Source of the DNA: Nectonema munidae
Lineage: Eukaryota > Nematomorpha > Nectonematoida > Nectonematidae
Direction of reading: 5' to 3'
Length of the DNA: 64,000 nt
Assembly: GCA_030549495.1 (NCBI GenBank)
Contig: JAUIRK010001051.1
Span: forward strand, 124,001 to 188,000
Shown here one piece after another: positions 11,984 to 22,941 of this stretch. How positions within the stretch are numbered: the first letter of the stretch is position 1; the number at the start of each line of letters is the position of its first letter. A program made the position numbers and the translations under genes. The notes beneath the pieces are model-generated. The model was not told the DNA's origin, ran no database searches, and saw only the letters and a program-made list of their open reading frames with translations.

Positions 11984-12050
11984 ACCACAAAAGGACTAAT
12001 AAAAGGACTAAAACCTTTATTTAGTTGTAATTTTCTTTGATAATTATATA

Positions 12051-12670
12051 TATTTTTATAGATTAAAAAATCTCCATTTTAACTTGGATAAAAAAAGAAA
12101 AGGAAAGAAGTTTGTTTAACTAAAATTATATTATATGTTAGGTTATATTTTATTGATTGCAGTATATATTCTGATTTTAGGCCCCTATAAAAAGAGGCAG
12201 AATATTTATTATTCAAAAGAATGACAATATTAATTGCAAATCGAGAAAATTATATATAAAAATATTTACAAAAAATTAGTTGACTATCAATAAACTGTCT
12301 TGTAACTCTGCGATCCATAAATTGGCTGCGTTGAAAAGAAATGGACGTTGTTCGTATTTTTAAAATAAAATCTACTACAAGAGGAATAATGATATATAGA
12401 AATTTATCTTATTCACGAAATATATAAAAAAACACGAATATGAGTCTAGCTTTTTAATGTAAAGCTGTCCTTTATATTTTTTGCATTTAAGAATTTAGTA
12501 TTTAGTTAAAGAAAGTAGGCTCTACCGACAACAATGTGTGGGGGTGGATACAGTCGTAATACTTCGACTCTCATCTGTTCATCTCCGTTTGTTCTTTTAT
12601 GCAAATTAATTTTCATAAAAAATAGTTTTATCAATTTAATGTTCTAGCTTTACGTTCTATTAAAATAATA
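12051..12670. other. unassigned AT-rich stretch
   Basis: This lies beyond the apparent 5' end of LINE-A. It may include LINE-A 5' UTR at its left edge. Nothing else can be supported. Confidence 0.4.
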
Positions 12671-12772
12671 TTTTTAAGAAGATGTTGCTAAAGACACAGA
12701 TGAAAGTAATCTTAAAACTCTTGTTATTTCATGCTATGACCTTATTTCTAAGCAATATATATGCGGACACTA
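12670..12772 (+). repeat. truncated first copy of the 13.7-14.5 kb duplicated unit
   Basis: The sequence from AAGAAGATGTTGCTAAAGAC through TTATTTCTAAGCAATATATA and GCGGACACTAGGG matches the start of the units at 13690 and, for its second half, 14124. Similarity stops about 17 bases into the exon-like block of the other copies. Confidence 0.65.
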
Positions 12773-13399
12773 GGGTTTGCTCCTGGTTCTGAAATACCGG
12801 GACGTTCTCGGTTCTAAAAATTTGGGAACCGTCTCGGAACCCAAAAGTATTCCCTGTTCCGAGAATAACTTAGTTGTAATTGATTTATTTTCTAAGAGAA
12901 TGAGGATATGTGGAGAAAAAGATACAATTTTAAGTACTTTGATCTTACCGCTTAAATAAATACATGTTTCCAACTGTCTTAAGACTTTCATATAACTGTT
13001 GTAACATAATATATGTTGATTGTATCATTAATTGTTTTTATTATATTTTATGCAAATAAGTGTTAAATCGATTTTATTATATCATGCTAATTTATACCAT
13101 CACAATGCTGTACTTTTATCCTATCTAAGCCACACTTCTTTTTACACTAAGACCTTGCATGCAACTTTGCATCATATCCATACCACACATCTATATACAC
13201 ACATATGTATATATACATCTGAAAAGAGACGATTTAGTTTTCTGACAGTTTCAAGCAATATACATGGGAAAAACTTCTGGAAAAACTTCTTGGATGCAAT
13301 GTTTCTAAAGTAAGGCTAGACAAAGAGCCAGAAGAGCCCTGGAAACGTCATCCAAGATTCCTGCATTTTCTTTTTTGTTTAATAAATTCATAACTACGC
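12773..13399. other. unassigned stretch between repeat copies
   Basis: No supported gene. It contains a run of related motifs (GGTTCTAAAAATTTGGGAACC and neighbours at about 12810-12870) and a short unrecognised open frame at 13032-13313. Confidence 0.35.
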
Positions 13400-13690
13400 T
13401 ACAATTCGCGTAACAACTGTCTTAATACTTATAACAAATTTTTACTAAAACTCCGCAATAAAACCAATTCAAAAACACTACAATCTAAGTACATATACTT
13501 TTTACTGTATATAGATTTTTAACAATATCATGCTTAAATGTTATGCCTATATCACAATGCTCCTTATCTTCACCTTTAAACTTAAATATATTTAAAATAG
13601 GATCAGATTCAATGTTTTTTTAAATACAAATTGTATCTTTAATAAAATGAATGTTAAGATTATTATCCATACCTAACAAACAAAATTTTT
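13400..13690 (-). pseudogene. fragment of LINE-A ORF1 (second copy)
   Basis: The stretch runs parallel to 11125-11395 of LINE-A ORF1. Shared words include ACCTTTAAACTTAAATATA, ATTATTATCCATACC (against ATTATTATTCATACC) and AAAACACTACAAT. It is diverged, with no long open frame. It ends where the duplicated unit starts. Confidence 0.75.
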
Positions 13691-13761
13691 AAGAAGATGG
13701 TGCTGATGACACAGATAAAGGTAATTTTAAAACTCTTCTAAACTATGCCCTTATTTCTGAG

Positions 13762-13860
13762 CCATATATATGTGGACACACCTGTTGAGGCTTGTATGCT
13801 GATATATGAGCAACCTGATACGCGTTTCTGCGAGCGTGGAAATGAAGATAGCTTGAATGA
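13762..13860 (+). CDS. exon-like block A, 99 bases, unknown protein
   Basis: Acceptor-like CCTTATTTCTGAG ends at 13761 and a perfect consensus donor GTAAGT starts at 13861. The block is open in one frame and reads HIYVDTPVEACMLIYEQPD then TRFCERGNEDSLN. It takes two bases from a preceding exon and leaves two at the end, so its length is a multiple of three and it can be skipped or swapped without a frame change. I do not recognise the protein and find no flanking exons with confidence. Confidence 0.42.
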
Positions 13861-14154
13861 GTAAGTTATACAACGGACAATTTAAAAACAAAATCTTCGG
13901 TTTGCGTGGAGTATAATCTTCAAACATCGATATGTCAATGTTCTCTTGTTGCTAAATTTTTGAGATACCTAAATTCGAAATCGTGTTTACTATTTCAAGC
14001 CTTTTGCATTTAGATAACGACTGCTGTACAGGTATGCCTTTTATTTTTTGTAGAGTTCATTACTTTTTATTTCTCTCGTATCATTTGTGAGTAATTTATG
14101 CTGTAATATCTTTTTAATTTTAAAACTCTTGTTAACTATGCCCTTATTTCTAAG

Positions 14155-14253
14155 CAATATATATGTGGACACACCTGTTGAGGCTTGTATGTTGATATAT
14201 GAGCAACCTGATATGCGTTTCTGCGAGCGTGGAAATGAAGGTATCTTGAATGA
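14155..14253 (+). CDS. exon-like block B, 99 bases, duplicate of block A
   Basis: It has the same layout as block A: acceptor CCTTATTTCTAAG ending at 14154, donor GTAAGT from 14254, same length, same phase, open frame. It reads NIYVDTPVEACMLIYEQPD then MRFCERGNEGILN and differs from block A at four residues without a stop. The function is unknown. With block A it forms a candidate duplicated or mutually exclusive exon pair, if a host gene exists here. Confidence 0.42.
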
Positions 14254-14777
14254 GTAAGTTATACAACGGACAATTTAAAAACAAAATCTTCGGTTTGCGT
14301 GGAGTATAATCTTCAAACATCGATATGTCAATGTTCTCTTGTTGCTAAATTTTTGAGATACCTAAATTCGAAATCGTGTTTACTATTTCAAGCCTTTTGC
14401 ATTTAGATAACGACTGCCGTATGCCTTTTATTTTTTGTAGAGTTATTACTTTTTATTTCTCATTTGTGAGTAATTTATGCTGTAATATCTTTTTAATTTT
14501 AAATAAGTCGAGTGTGGATGTTGTTTTCTTAATGGTAATCTAATTTTATTTCTTTAAATAATTATATATTTTTTCCTACCATGTTCCGGTGCATAGACTA
14601 ATTACAATTTAAAAAATATACCCTCTATCAAAAGATGCAGATAGCGAAAAAGTTACGAAGTTTGAAGGCATGTGATTGAGCCAATTTTGTACAAGAGAAG
14701 TTTTGGTTGAGTTTCATCATTGATGATAGGGTTAACCAAGCCAACAAAAACTCTAAGGCAAACTTTTTATTTTATGT

Positions 14778-15089
14778 TTAAAACAGTTTGACTTCAAATG
14801 AAGAATCTTTTTTTACTTTATGAGTGGATGATGGTGATGTAAGTAATTTTTTCCAGAAGCTTTCAATATTTTTGTTATTACCATCTCTTTCCAACTTGGA
14901 ATATCGCGGAAAATTGGAAACTTTATCACTATTATTTTTTTTGCCACTTCGACAATTGTGACTAGAAAATGTATACATTAGGAATATTACACTCGGTAAA
15001 ATTGCGAGTGTGGAAATAAATTTAAGTGTATAATTAAAAAGGGATACTTGGACTTTGGAAATTTTTAACATGTTGTAACAGTTTCGCAA
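14778..15089 (-). CDS. possible small membrane protein or terminal exon, unknown
   Basis: About 103 codons are open on the minus strand, ending in TAA at 14778. The reading is YNMLKISKVQVSLFNYTLKF, then a hydrophobic stretch ISTLAILPSVIFLMYTF that could cross a membrane (about residues 27-45), then a Ser/Lys-rich hydrophilic tail. The composition is more even than the surroundings. No family recognised. It could be a real last exon or a chance frame. Confidence 0.28.
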   Translation of the reverse strand: MRNCYNMLKISKVQVSLFNYTLKFISTLAILPSVIFLMYTFSSHNCRSGKKNNSDKVSNFPRYSKLERDGNNKNIESFWKKLLTSPSSTHKVKKDSSFEVKLF

Positions 15090-16002
15090 ACTTTTCAGGA
15101 AAACATTGTTTTTGGCTTTTTTCCTTCAGAATAATTCATACGATTGCTTTTCGAAACACCAGCTATGAGCAAATTTTTCTAAGCCTAAAAGTCAATAAAA
15201 ACAAACAAATATGATAATATTTAAATGTAGTTAGGGTAGTTTAGAAAAAAAGTTTTTTAAAAAGATTGTTATGCTTAATTTTTTATTAATTACTACTAAA
15301 CACATTTTCTTTGGTAAATAGTACTCCTAAATTAATCATAGCTGACATTTGCAATTTTTCGAAAAACGGATATCTTTCAACCACAACTAAAACGTGCTTT
15401 TATATTTGTGATACTTTTCTTCCACCCATAAAAGAATTTCTTGGGCCAACTACTAGAATATATGTATATGCAAGTTTCTATATCTTTGGGTAAAGTTGAA
15501 GACCAAATAAAACACTGAAAGGATCTGAAGAATCTAATCTGAAGTTGTGCTTTATGATCTTCTTTCATCACTTATGGACATGCTCTGCTTATTTTACTTT
15601 TCTTTTAAGCATCATTAATTTTCATGCTCACTTTCTTCAAATTTAAAACTAAAAATGAAGAACCTTTAAAAGCTGAAACTAGATAGGCGGGAAGATCTAA
15701 CAATCAACATTTTTCTTTTATGTCTGTGAGGGACAAACTTCGTTCCCAGGCTATACTCAAATAAAAAATTTAACATCTTAACGAATTTTATTATTCAAAC
15801 TCAGATGAAAGATTTTGCAAGTTAATGATTTAGCTATTTGGACGTGTTTGGTCTGAAAGCACGTTTAAAATGTATCATGTTCTTTTACCATTACTGTGTC
15901 ACAAAAAGATTTATTACAATATATGAATACATAATTAAAGAAATAAGTATACAATGTTTCTATTCAATTAAATTAATTGGCTAAAATTTTTTGAACTGAA
16001 AA
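15090..16002. other. unassigned stretch
   Basis: No supported gene or repeat. Short overlapping frames around 15311-15571 lack recognisable domains. Confidence 0.4.
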
Positions 16003-16165
16003 GTAGCCAATAAGTTTTCTCTATTACTAAACTTATTAGTTCATTTGTAGCCAATAAGTTTTCTCTATTTTACTAAACTTATTAGTTCATTTGTAGCCAA
16101 TAAGTTTTCTCTATTTTACTAAACTTATTAGTTCATTTGTAGCCAATAAGTTTTGTCTATTAGTA
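16003..16165. repeat. 46-base tandem repeat, about 3.5 units
   Basis: Units begin with GTAGCCAATAAGTTTTCTCT at 16003, 16047, 16093 and 16139. The first unit is 44 bases, the next two 46 bases and identical, the last partial. Each unit has an internal inverted pair (AATAAGTTT / AAACTTATT) that could form a hairpin. Confidence 0.95.
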
Positions 16166-17149
16166 AATTCGATATTATTTATATTTTGCAACGTCGTTTA
16201 GTATAATTACTTTTATCACAGTAAAAATTCACTATGAATACTATTTTGAGTTTTAATTGAATACAAGCATTAATAAAATTGTGCAACAAAACGAGCGATA
16301 AAACATCTTCCTCTTATTATATATAGGTCAAAACTATGCAATAACGAATCTCCAGGGAAACTTCTGTGATTGATTTTTATTTCTTGGATGTCGGCTCAAT
16401 TTTGAATCGGGCAAAATGCTGCACACATGTTAGTTAGTAATTCTGTGCATTCTATCCCTTTGTGGTAAAAGAAGCAAGTGAGGTATTTCACAATTCTCAG
16501 AAATAAACTCCTGCTCCTTAGCAAAACTTGTTATCCTTTCAAAAAACATGCTTCTATTGAAAAGGAAATGCTATTTATACATCAACTGGTTAAAATTTTG
16601 AAAGAAAGGTGAAACTCTATGTTTATGAAAAAAAAATTATTTTATTCTATAAATTTTGTTCATATATTTTTGTATAGGTAAGTCATTAACAAATGCGATT
16701 CTTTGAATTCTCTAACTGGAGAGTACAAGTGATCAAGTTATTCATATTCTAAGAATAGTCACAAAGACATTCTTTCTTTTTTATCCTCTATAAAATATCA
16801 TATAATTTTAGCTTTTTGCGAGATACGTAAGTTTAATTAGGATTTTTTAATTTCTTATTTTTTTATGCAAATATATTAGTCATATAGTAACTTTGATTTT
16901 TTAATGTTTTGATCTGAACATTTAGGATGGATCCTATTTCCAACTCTCTAACTATCTGAAGTGCTATTGTTTGGAATAAGTAAAACAAAAAGATAAGAAA
17001 AATGGAGTAAAATTTCGAGCAATTTTATATATAGGAAAATATTTGGATTCCAAGATGCTTTAAAAGTTTAAAAGCAGATACCTTTCATCTAAGACTCTTA
17101 ATGACCTAATATTATTTTCTTATAAATAAATTTGTTTATAAGGGAATGC
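16166..17149. other. unassigned AT-rich stretch
   Basis: Nothing supported beyond simple AT-rich sequence. Confidence 0.45.
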
Positions 17150-17310
17150 TGTTATAGGAAGTTGTTTCGACTTGAGGAATTTCAACCCAAAAATCTTGGG
17201 TTCGATTCTCAATGTAGCGAGGTAGATTTTTTTGTTTAATCTGATGCAATTCTGTTGATGTCAGGAAGGGCATCTGATCAAGAAATGCACGACAGTCCAA
17301 ATAAAAAAAA
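17150..17310 (+). repeat. tRNA-derived SINE, third head type
   Basis: A tRNA-like head carries the B box TTGGGTTCGATTCTC at about 17198. The body contains GTCAGGAAGGGCATCTGATC (about 17261-17280), and an A-rich tail follows from about 17300. This body differs from the other SINEs in the window. Confidence 0.65.
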
Positions 17311-20300
17311 GTCCCACCAAATTCTAGCTTTTCGAATTATGGAACAAATGAAGTTAAAGTAAGTTCAAAACTTTACTCTTTGTTCTAGAGATTATTAAAA
17401 ATATAGTTAGAAGCTCAATTATAGTAATGCAAAAAATATGTTTTGTTGACCCTTTCCAATTCAACTAATTTATATATTCCTCTTCCAAGCTCCTTGATTT
17501 AATTAAAATTTCTGTTTTAAGTTTGCAAATAAAAAAAATCTACATAACCAGCTGAGTTAAGTCTCATTCCTTGTTAAAAAATGTCCGATGACATGACAAA
17601 ACCCCCACTCGAAAATGAAATACAATGGAAAAACCATCACATATTGAAAAAACTGTTTTTTCATTTCGGCTAAATGCGATATCTCTGAGGTATTGTAGAG
17701 CTGGTCTTGATATAAAAAAAATTTATTCAGATAAGAAGTGCAGGTGTTGTGCTTTGTTGAGAATCTTTATAACTGATGATTGAAACACATGTTTCCCTCT
17801 TAATTTACTGATATATGCAATATATTTTATATTTCACCATCTTTAAAGATTTTTTATTACGATTCCTTATTTTAGTAGCGGGTAACCTTGTTTCTTTTAT
17901 ATACCAATATTTGTTGAATAATTTCATGTCATTTTAAAATCTCTTCGACCATCTCATAAAAAAGCAAGTTTTTTCTATCATCTAAATATAGAAGATTTTT
18001 AGCATAACCCTAAAAGTTATTTTATTGATGAGTATAAGGAAGAATTTTTCAATTTTATCCGTGATTAAAGGCAAACTATTTAATCTATATTTTAGACAAA
18101 TTAATGAGATATTCGATTAATTTCCAATAAACAATCTTGTCGAATACTAATTAGTTTGAAATATTTTCTTATTTACCCCCGATAGTAACTGATTAGAAAA
18201 ATTTGGCTTCTTTTTTGATGAAACCTATAACTTGTGTTTTTTTTAACTAAGTGAATATTTTACAGCTTTTTAAGAAATAGCGGAAAAATTTTATATGAAA
18301 TTGAAAAGTTGCAGTTTTTGAGAATATATTTTTAAAAATGATTTTATCTAACCCCAAACACAAGCCTAAGAAATAAAAGGATTAGATTGAAAAGTATAAT
18401 ATGATTCTTTTTTAAAACGTTATTGTACCACTATAACGTATTATAACTTATCCATTATAAGATGTAGATCATTAAAAATGAGGTCTTTTCAAAAACACAA
18501 TAATTTATTTAGCAGGTTTTCTCCCCATTTTTATTATTTCAAATCAAGCACGGAGCAAACTTTATTATTATCACAAAAAATACACTGGAAATCAAGGAAT
18601 ACTGTCTTTGTTAGTATTTAATAAATTATACTGAATACACTTATGATCGCTTGCAATTCTTCATTCTTTTGAGCTTTCCCAAGATAATGAAAAAAATTAT
18701 CAGGCTTTGGAAGATATATAATAATATATAGTGGCTGATAAAAATATTGATCACAACTTTGTCATTTTTCAACATATCTTAGATTTTATAAATTTTATAG
18801 CTAGCACCCGATTAAAAATGATTTTTGTGAGTCAGTTTTCTCATGTTCATCCAAAAATTGTGTCTGGCAAACGAAATACGTTGTGTCTTACCCATACACT
18901 TCGTTCTTTCTTTTTGTTGTCTTTCATGGTCATGGATAAACAAAGCAAAATTAAGAAAATTAGAGTAAATTTACGGAGGCATAAATTTACATGAGTAAGT
19001 TAGGGAATAATCTAAGTCTAAATTGAGTGGGTTTGAAGCTATAAATGAAGTGCAACTATTTATAATGGAGACAAATATAACACTTGCGTAGATTGCTATA
19101 AGATTGCTCTGCTTCCTGCATGCAAGAATAAGAAGGACCTGATGAGAGTGATTCTAGAAACTTTTTTTTTATGAATTTAGGTTTTAAATTGTTAAATGCC
19201 AAACAAAAAGCTGAACATTATACTTGGAACCATAAAAGCTCTCTTTGGAAAACCCATTTCAGTTTAATCAGAAATTGAATTTTTATTCAGGCTATTCCTC
19301 AACCAAAATAGCCAACTTTTCGGTGATATGAAGTTTAGGAAGCGATCAGTATTTTTTTGCAGATTATAGGTTAGGTTTAGTTCAGGTTTTTCCACAATCC
19401 CAGTTTCTCGCACATAAGATTGAATCAAATACGCGTGATTCAAATTTCATTTTTCGGAGTTTCTTTGTTTCCAAAAATCTACAAATAGAAAAAAACAAAG
19501 CCCCACATTAAATCCTAAAGCTGTAAAAAATAAAGAAAATATCCAGTCACCATAAGTCGTATTTACTTCCAAATTGAAAGGAAACCAAACAAACAAAAGA
19601 TTTAGCTTTTCGTGTATTTTTCTCTTCACAATTTACAACTCATCATTTCTTCTCATTCGCGATTTCATCAACATCAGGATTTAAATTCGTGGCATGAGAA
19701 ACTCACAAATTGATTTCAAGCGCTCTTAGTCTTGGTCTTTGCTTTGACTTGTTAATATTTTTTTATTAAAAAATTTGGACACAAAGATGAGCCCTACAGT
19801 GACCTTTTGCAGGGGATCAATTATATTTTACATACTTAGGAACAAGATGTTGACCAAAATCAATGAATTTGGTTGAAAAAACATATTTTTCGTAAGAGTC
19901 ACCTTAAACACGAATTACATCTTTGATACTCCTGGTCTAAGGAGCAGGCGTTACCAAACTATATTTAGTGGAACACTGGTTGTAGAGTTTATGTGTGTTC
20001 GACAAAAACCTGGAATGCAAAAAAACAGATGTTAATTGGGTGTTTATTTGTTAAAAATGTAAAAACAAAGTGTCTGAAAACTTTTTTGCATCTTATGTGT
20101 TATATTTGAAAGCTGATTCAATTTTTTATCTCATTTTCGAATATTGTATTGATTTTTTGTGATTTTTAATAAGTGTTCCATCATGAAACACTAATGCTAA
20201 CACGGCTAAATTTTATCAAAATATTACAATTTCAAGAGTATGCAGTTTTTTTTAAATATTCATAAATGTAAAGTATTTTTTAGATCATATCATGACTTCC

Positions 20301-20607
20301 TAACCTAATTTTTACAAAATTTGATTTCAAACGTTGTTTTTTATCTCCCAATATCTCATAATCTTCTTTTGTTTAGGCATTGTATGTTCTATGTAAATGT
20401 TTTGACGTCTTCTGAATAAATTTTTTTTAATCTTTCTTTCTGTACACATTCTAAAGGCAAACTTATGAAATCTTTTTCATAAGAACTTTTGAGAAGAAGA
20501 AAAAGTAAGTTTACATCAACAGTTTTTTAATAGGTTTATATCTACAATATCTTGATGGAATGAATGATGTTTATATGACTTAAATAAATATCAAAAAAAA
20601 AATTTCC
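17311..20607. other. long unassigned AT-rich stretch
   Basis: More than 3 kb without a feature I can defend. Scattered short frames (for example 18731-18994 plus and 19447-19629 minus) are hydrophobic or low-complexity and show no domain. Confidence 0.4.
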
Positions 20608-20844
20608 CTACTCAATGTCAAACTCTTTTCGTGGGACAAGACTTTTTAAGCAGAACATATACATTATGGCTTGGGCTAGCTTGTCTAGATTCCGCCTTAA
20701 TGCTATACATTCTTGTGTGATCATATTTTTCTCGTTAGTTTTAACTAGTTGTGCTTTACGCCCCGGTTTAAAGGGGTTCGTCACAATTTCACATTCTTCT
20801 CCTTTTAAAAATTTAAATGCCCTTGTTTGAAGATAAAAATCCAT
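20608..20844 (-). CDS. 78-codon open frame, unknown protein
   Basis: An ATG at 20842-20844 starts a frame ending in TAG at 20608. It begins MDFYLQTRAFKFLKGEECEI, continues VTNPFKPGRKAQLVKTNEKN, and is basic and hydrophilic with a balanced residue mix. Only this frame is open, and base composition is less AT-rich than the flanks, so it may be a real small gene, a terminal exon or a remnant. No domain recognised and no partner seen. Confidence 0.3.
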   Translation of the reverse strand: MDFYLQTRAFKFLKGEECEIVTNPFKPGRKAQLVKTNEKNMITQECIALRRNLDKLAQAIMYMFCLKSLVPRKEFDIE

Positions 20845-21319
20845 GGGGGCGTGAAGCGTATTGAGTCAATTGTAGTCAGACTGTGGATTGTTGGAAATCG
20901 CTGGAGCGTAACTTATCCATAGATTGACTGTTATGCTAAAAAAAACTTTATATATACAAATAGTTTACTTTTAAATTAATTTTACAATCAGAGATCATTT
21001 AAAAATTATATGTAACTAATATATCAAAAGTATATATCGAAAGAAATTTTTTAGAGTAAAATAATTTCAATGTTCTTTGGAATTATGAGTTCTCAGTTTC
21101 TCGGTATTTATAATATAAAAGTGCTATAAACTCTGAAAAACATAAATCTAATTAAAAATTAGCTGCTCGAAAATCAAGTTAAATTTTTTTTTCAAAAATA
21201 TCAAATTGAATCTTTGTTATTGCCCTTTAACCCTATTTGTGATCTGCTATTTTCATTTCCGCAGTGACTATTGAATATTTTTACAAAATCTCGCGTGAAC
21301 CCACTAAATAATTGATTGT
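20845..21319. other. unassigned stretch
   Basis: No supported feature; AT-rich. Confidence 0.4.
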
Positions 21320-22365
21320 GAATCTGATGGTGTCATTTATTTTTAATGAAAATCAATCAAACCTGTCAATCAATGCCAAATATATAAACTTGAAAATATG
21401 TTATAAATTCAACATTTTTAGGGATAATTTAAGATAAATTAAGGAATAATTGGGCATTCCTTTAACCCTCGCAAGACAGATAATTTTTTACACCCTTCAA
21501 AGACGGATAAAATTTATTTTACGAGCTGTTTCGCATATACGAAATAAACTACATTTTTTATTTTGCTATCATCTGCGTTCTGGTTGTTATTTCTAATGTT
21601 TGCACTTGTGCAGCAAAATATGAGCTCAATATACGTTACCAACAATAAACCAATATCCATGACGTTTACTTTTAATGTCTTTTGTTTACTATTACGCTGC
21701 ATCAATGTGTATCGGTTGATGTACCGAGAATGTGTTTGACATATGAGCCGATTGATCGATATCAATAAAGCAGGCAATTCATATTTCACATTATTCATTA
21801 TCAAATCTCACCATCGCAAACATAATTCATTCTGATTGTTTTGATTTCTGGGTTTGCTTCATTCCAGCTCTTGGTTTCATAAAAATCATAAATTTTACTC
21901 AATCAATTTATTGGAGTTTCTATTTTTCTCTACATCACGCATTTCAAAATGAGTTCATACAACAGTGAGTCGTCAAGTGATGAAAGCAGTCTTGTTTTTC
22001 ATTCTGATGCTTACGGTGGTACTGATGTTGAAATTTTTGGCTCAAGTAGTTCCGCAAGTAGTCGTGAAAGTATCCATGTGATTCACTTGTTGCACCCGAC
22101 GGCACAAAATATTTCTGGGAGCCCAAAGAAAATCGCGGGAGAGCTTTGTCTCAAAACATTAGAGACGTCTCCGCCTGGTCCTAAAGGAGTTGCTAAGAAT
22201 CTTTCCAATCCCCTCGAAATTTTTAATCTTTTTTTTGCACAAAATCTTATTTTGTACATATTTGAGTGCACCAAGGAAAAACTCCATGAAAACTACAGGT
22301 ATGATGGATTATCTAAATAAATATAACAAGTCGGTAAAATTGTTTTTATATAGGGTGTTGCGTAA

Positions 22366-22471
22366 GTTGCACTATCCGTGCTTCGATAAACGGCTTCCCA
22401 ATGCAATCCCCGTGCATCGATAAAAGCCAATTGCATTGGAAAGACGTTTATCGATGCATGGATAGTGCAAC
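22366..22471. repeat. hairpin MITE-like insertion in the piggyBac-1 intron
   Basis: A near-perfect inverted repeat: the left arm GTTGCACTATCCGTGC... (22366-22410) mirrors the right arm ending ...GCATGGATAGTGCAAC (22428-22471), with only about 17 bases between. No coding capacity. Target duplication not clear. Confidence 0.75.
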
Positions 22472-22691
22472 ATTACCAAAGTGTTGTTCTATTTCACAAT
22501 TGGTGTTAACTTGAATTTTATGAACATCGACTTTATTCAAAATTGCCACCCATCTAGATTTTATTTCCATCTTGTATTGTGATGAATATCATCAATTTTA
22601 CAAAAAAGAAACTTTACCATTCAAAGTTTGTAGCGATAAAGAGGATGTTCCCATTTTTTGTACCTGGACTTCAAATACACTAGATACCTTC

Positions 22692-22941
22692 CAGTGGCGG
22701 ATCCACGGGGGGGGGGGGGGTCATGGGCCTACGCCCCCTATGGAAAATGGCTTCGAAAATTACCCTTACATGTATAAAAAATAAATTTTTACAATTTATT
22801 CATGGCAAAATAATGTTAAAAATATGAAAACAGGTAATTAGTGATTCTAAAAGACATAATACAGCTGTCGTATTCTCTGAAGACTTAAGATTTCGCCCCC
22901 CCCCCCTTCCCCCCTATAAGAAATTTCTGGATCCGCCACTG
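22692..22941. mobile_element. hAT-type MITE in the piggyBac-1 intron
   Basis: The terminal repeats are CAGTGGCGGATCCA and TGGATCCGCCACTG. The flanking 8-base direct repeats are ATACCTTC (22684-22691) and GTACCTTC (22942-22949), one mismatch, as hAT insertions make. The element is 250 bases long with G-run and C-run segments inside both ends. Non-autonomous. Confidence 0.88.

Larger units (their letters stand above)
5005..12050 (-). mobile_element. LINE-A: CR1/L2-like non-LTR retrotransposon, split by a Tigger insertion
   Basis: This is a near full-length non-LTR retrotransposon on the minus strand. Order from 5' to 3' is ORF1 with zinc knuckles (11983-10880), ORF2 endonuclease (10883-10047), a 2.5-kb foreign DNA transposon (7487-10001), reverse transcriptase (about 7450-5418), a 3' UTR of about 400 bases and a CTT repeat tail at about 5010-5025. 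No RNase H is seen after the reverse transcriptase, and the RT motifs resemble the CR1/L2/Jockey group; the exact clade is not fixed by eye. ORF2 has two frame changes, one just after the endonuclease (near 10060) and one near 7420-7440, so it is dead even without the insertion. The 5' end is not sharply defined. Related fragments lie at 13400-13690 and 26380-28400. Confidence 0.85.
13690..14505 (+). repeat. tandem duplication of a roughly 390-base unit, two full copies
   Basis: Copy 1 runs from about 13727 to 14121 and copy 2 from about 14122 to 14505. They are nearly identical over long stretches, such as GTAAGTTATACAACGGACAA and CGATATGTCAATGTTCTC; the main differences are short deletions near 14418 and 14460. 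The high identity suggests a recent duplication. Each copy contains one exon-like block. The 5' edge also occurs at 12670-12772. Confidence 0.88.

Noticed and set aside
16003-16165. CRISPR-like array
   Set aside because: Direct tandem units with no spacers; the context is an animal genome.
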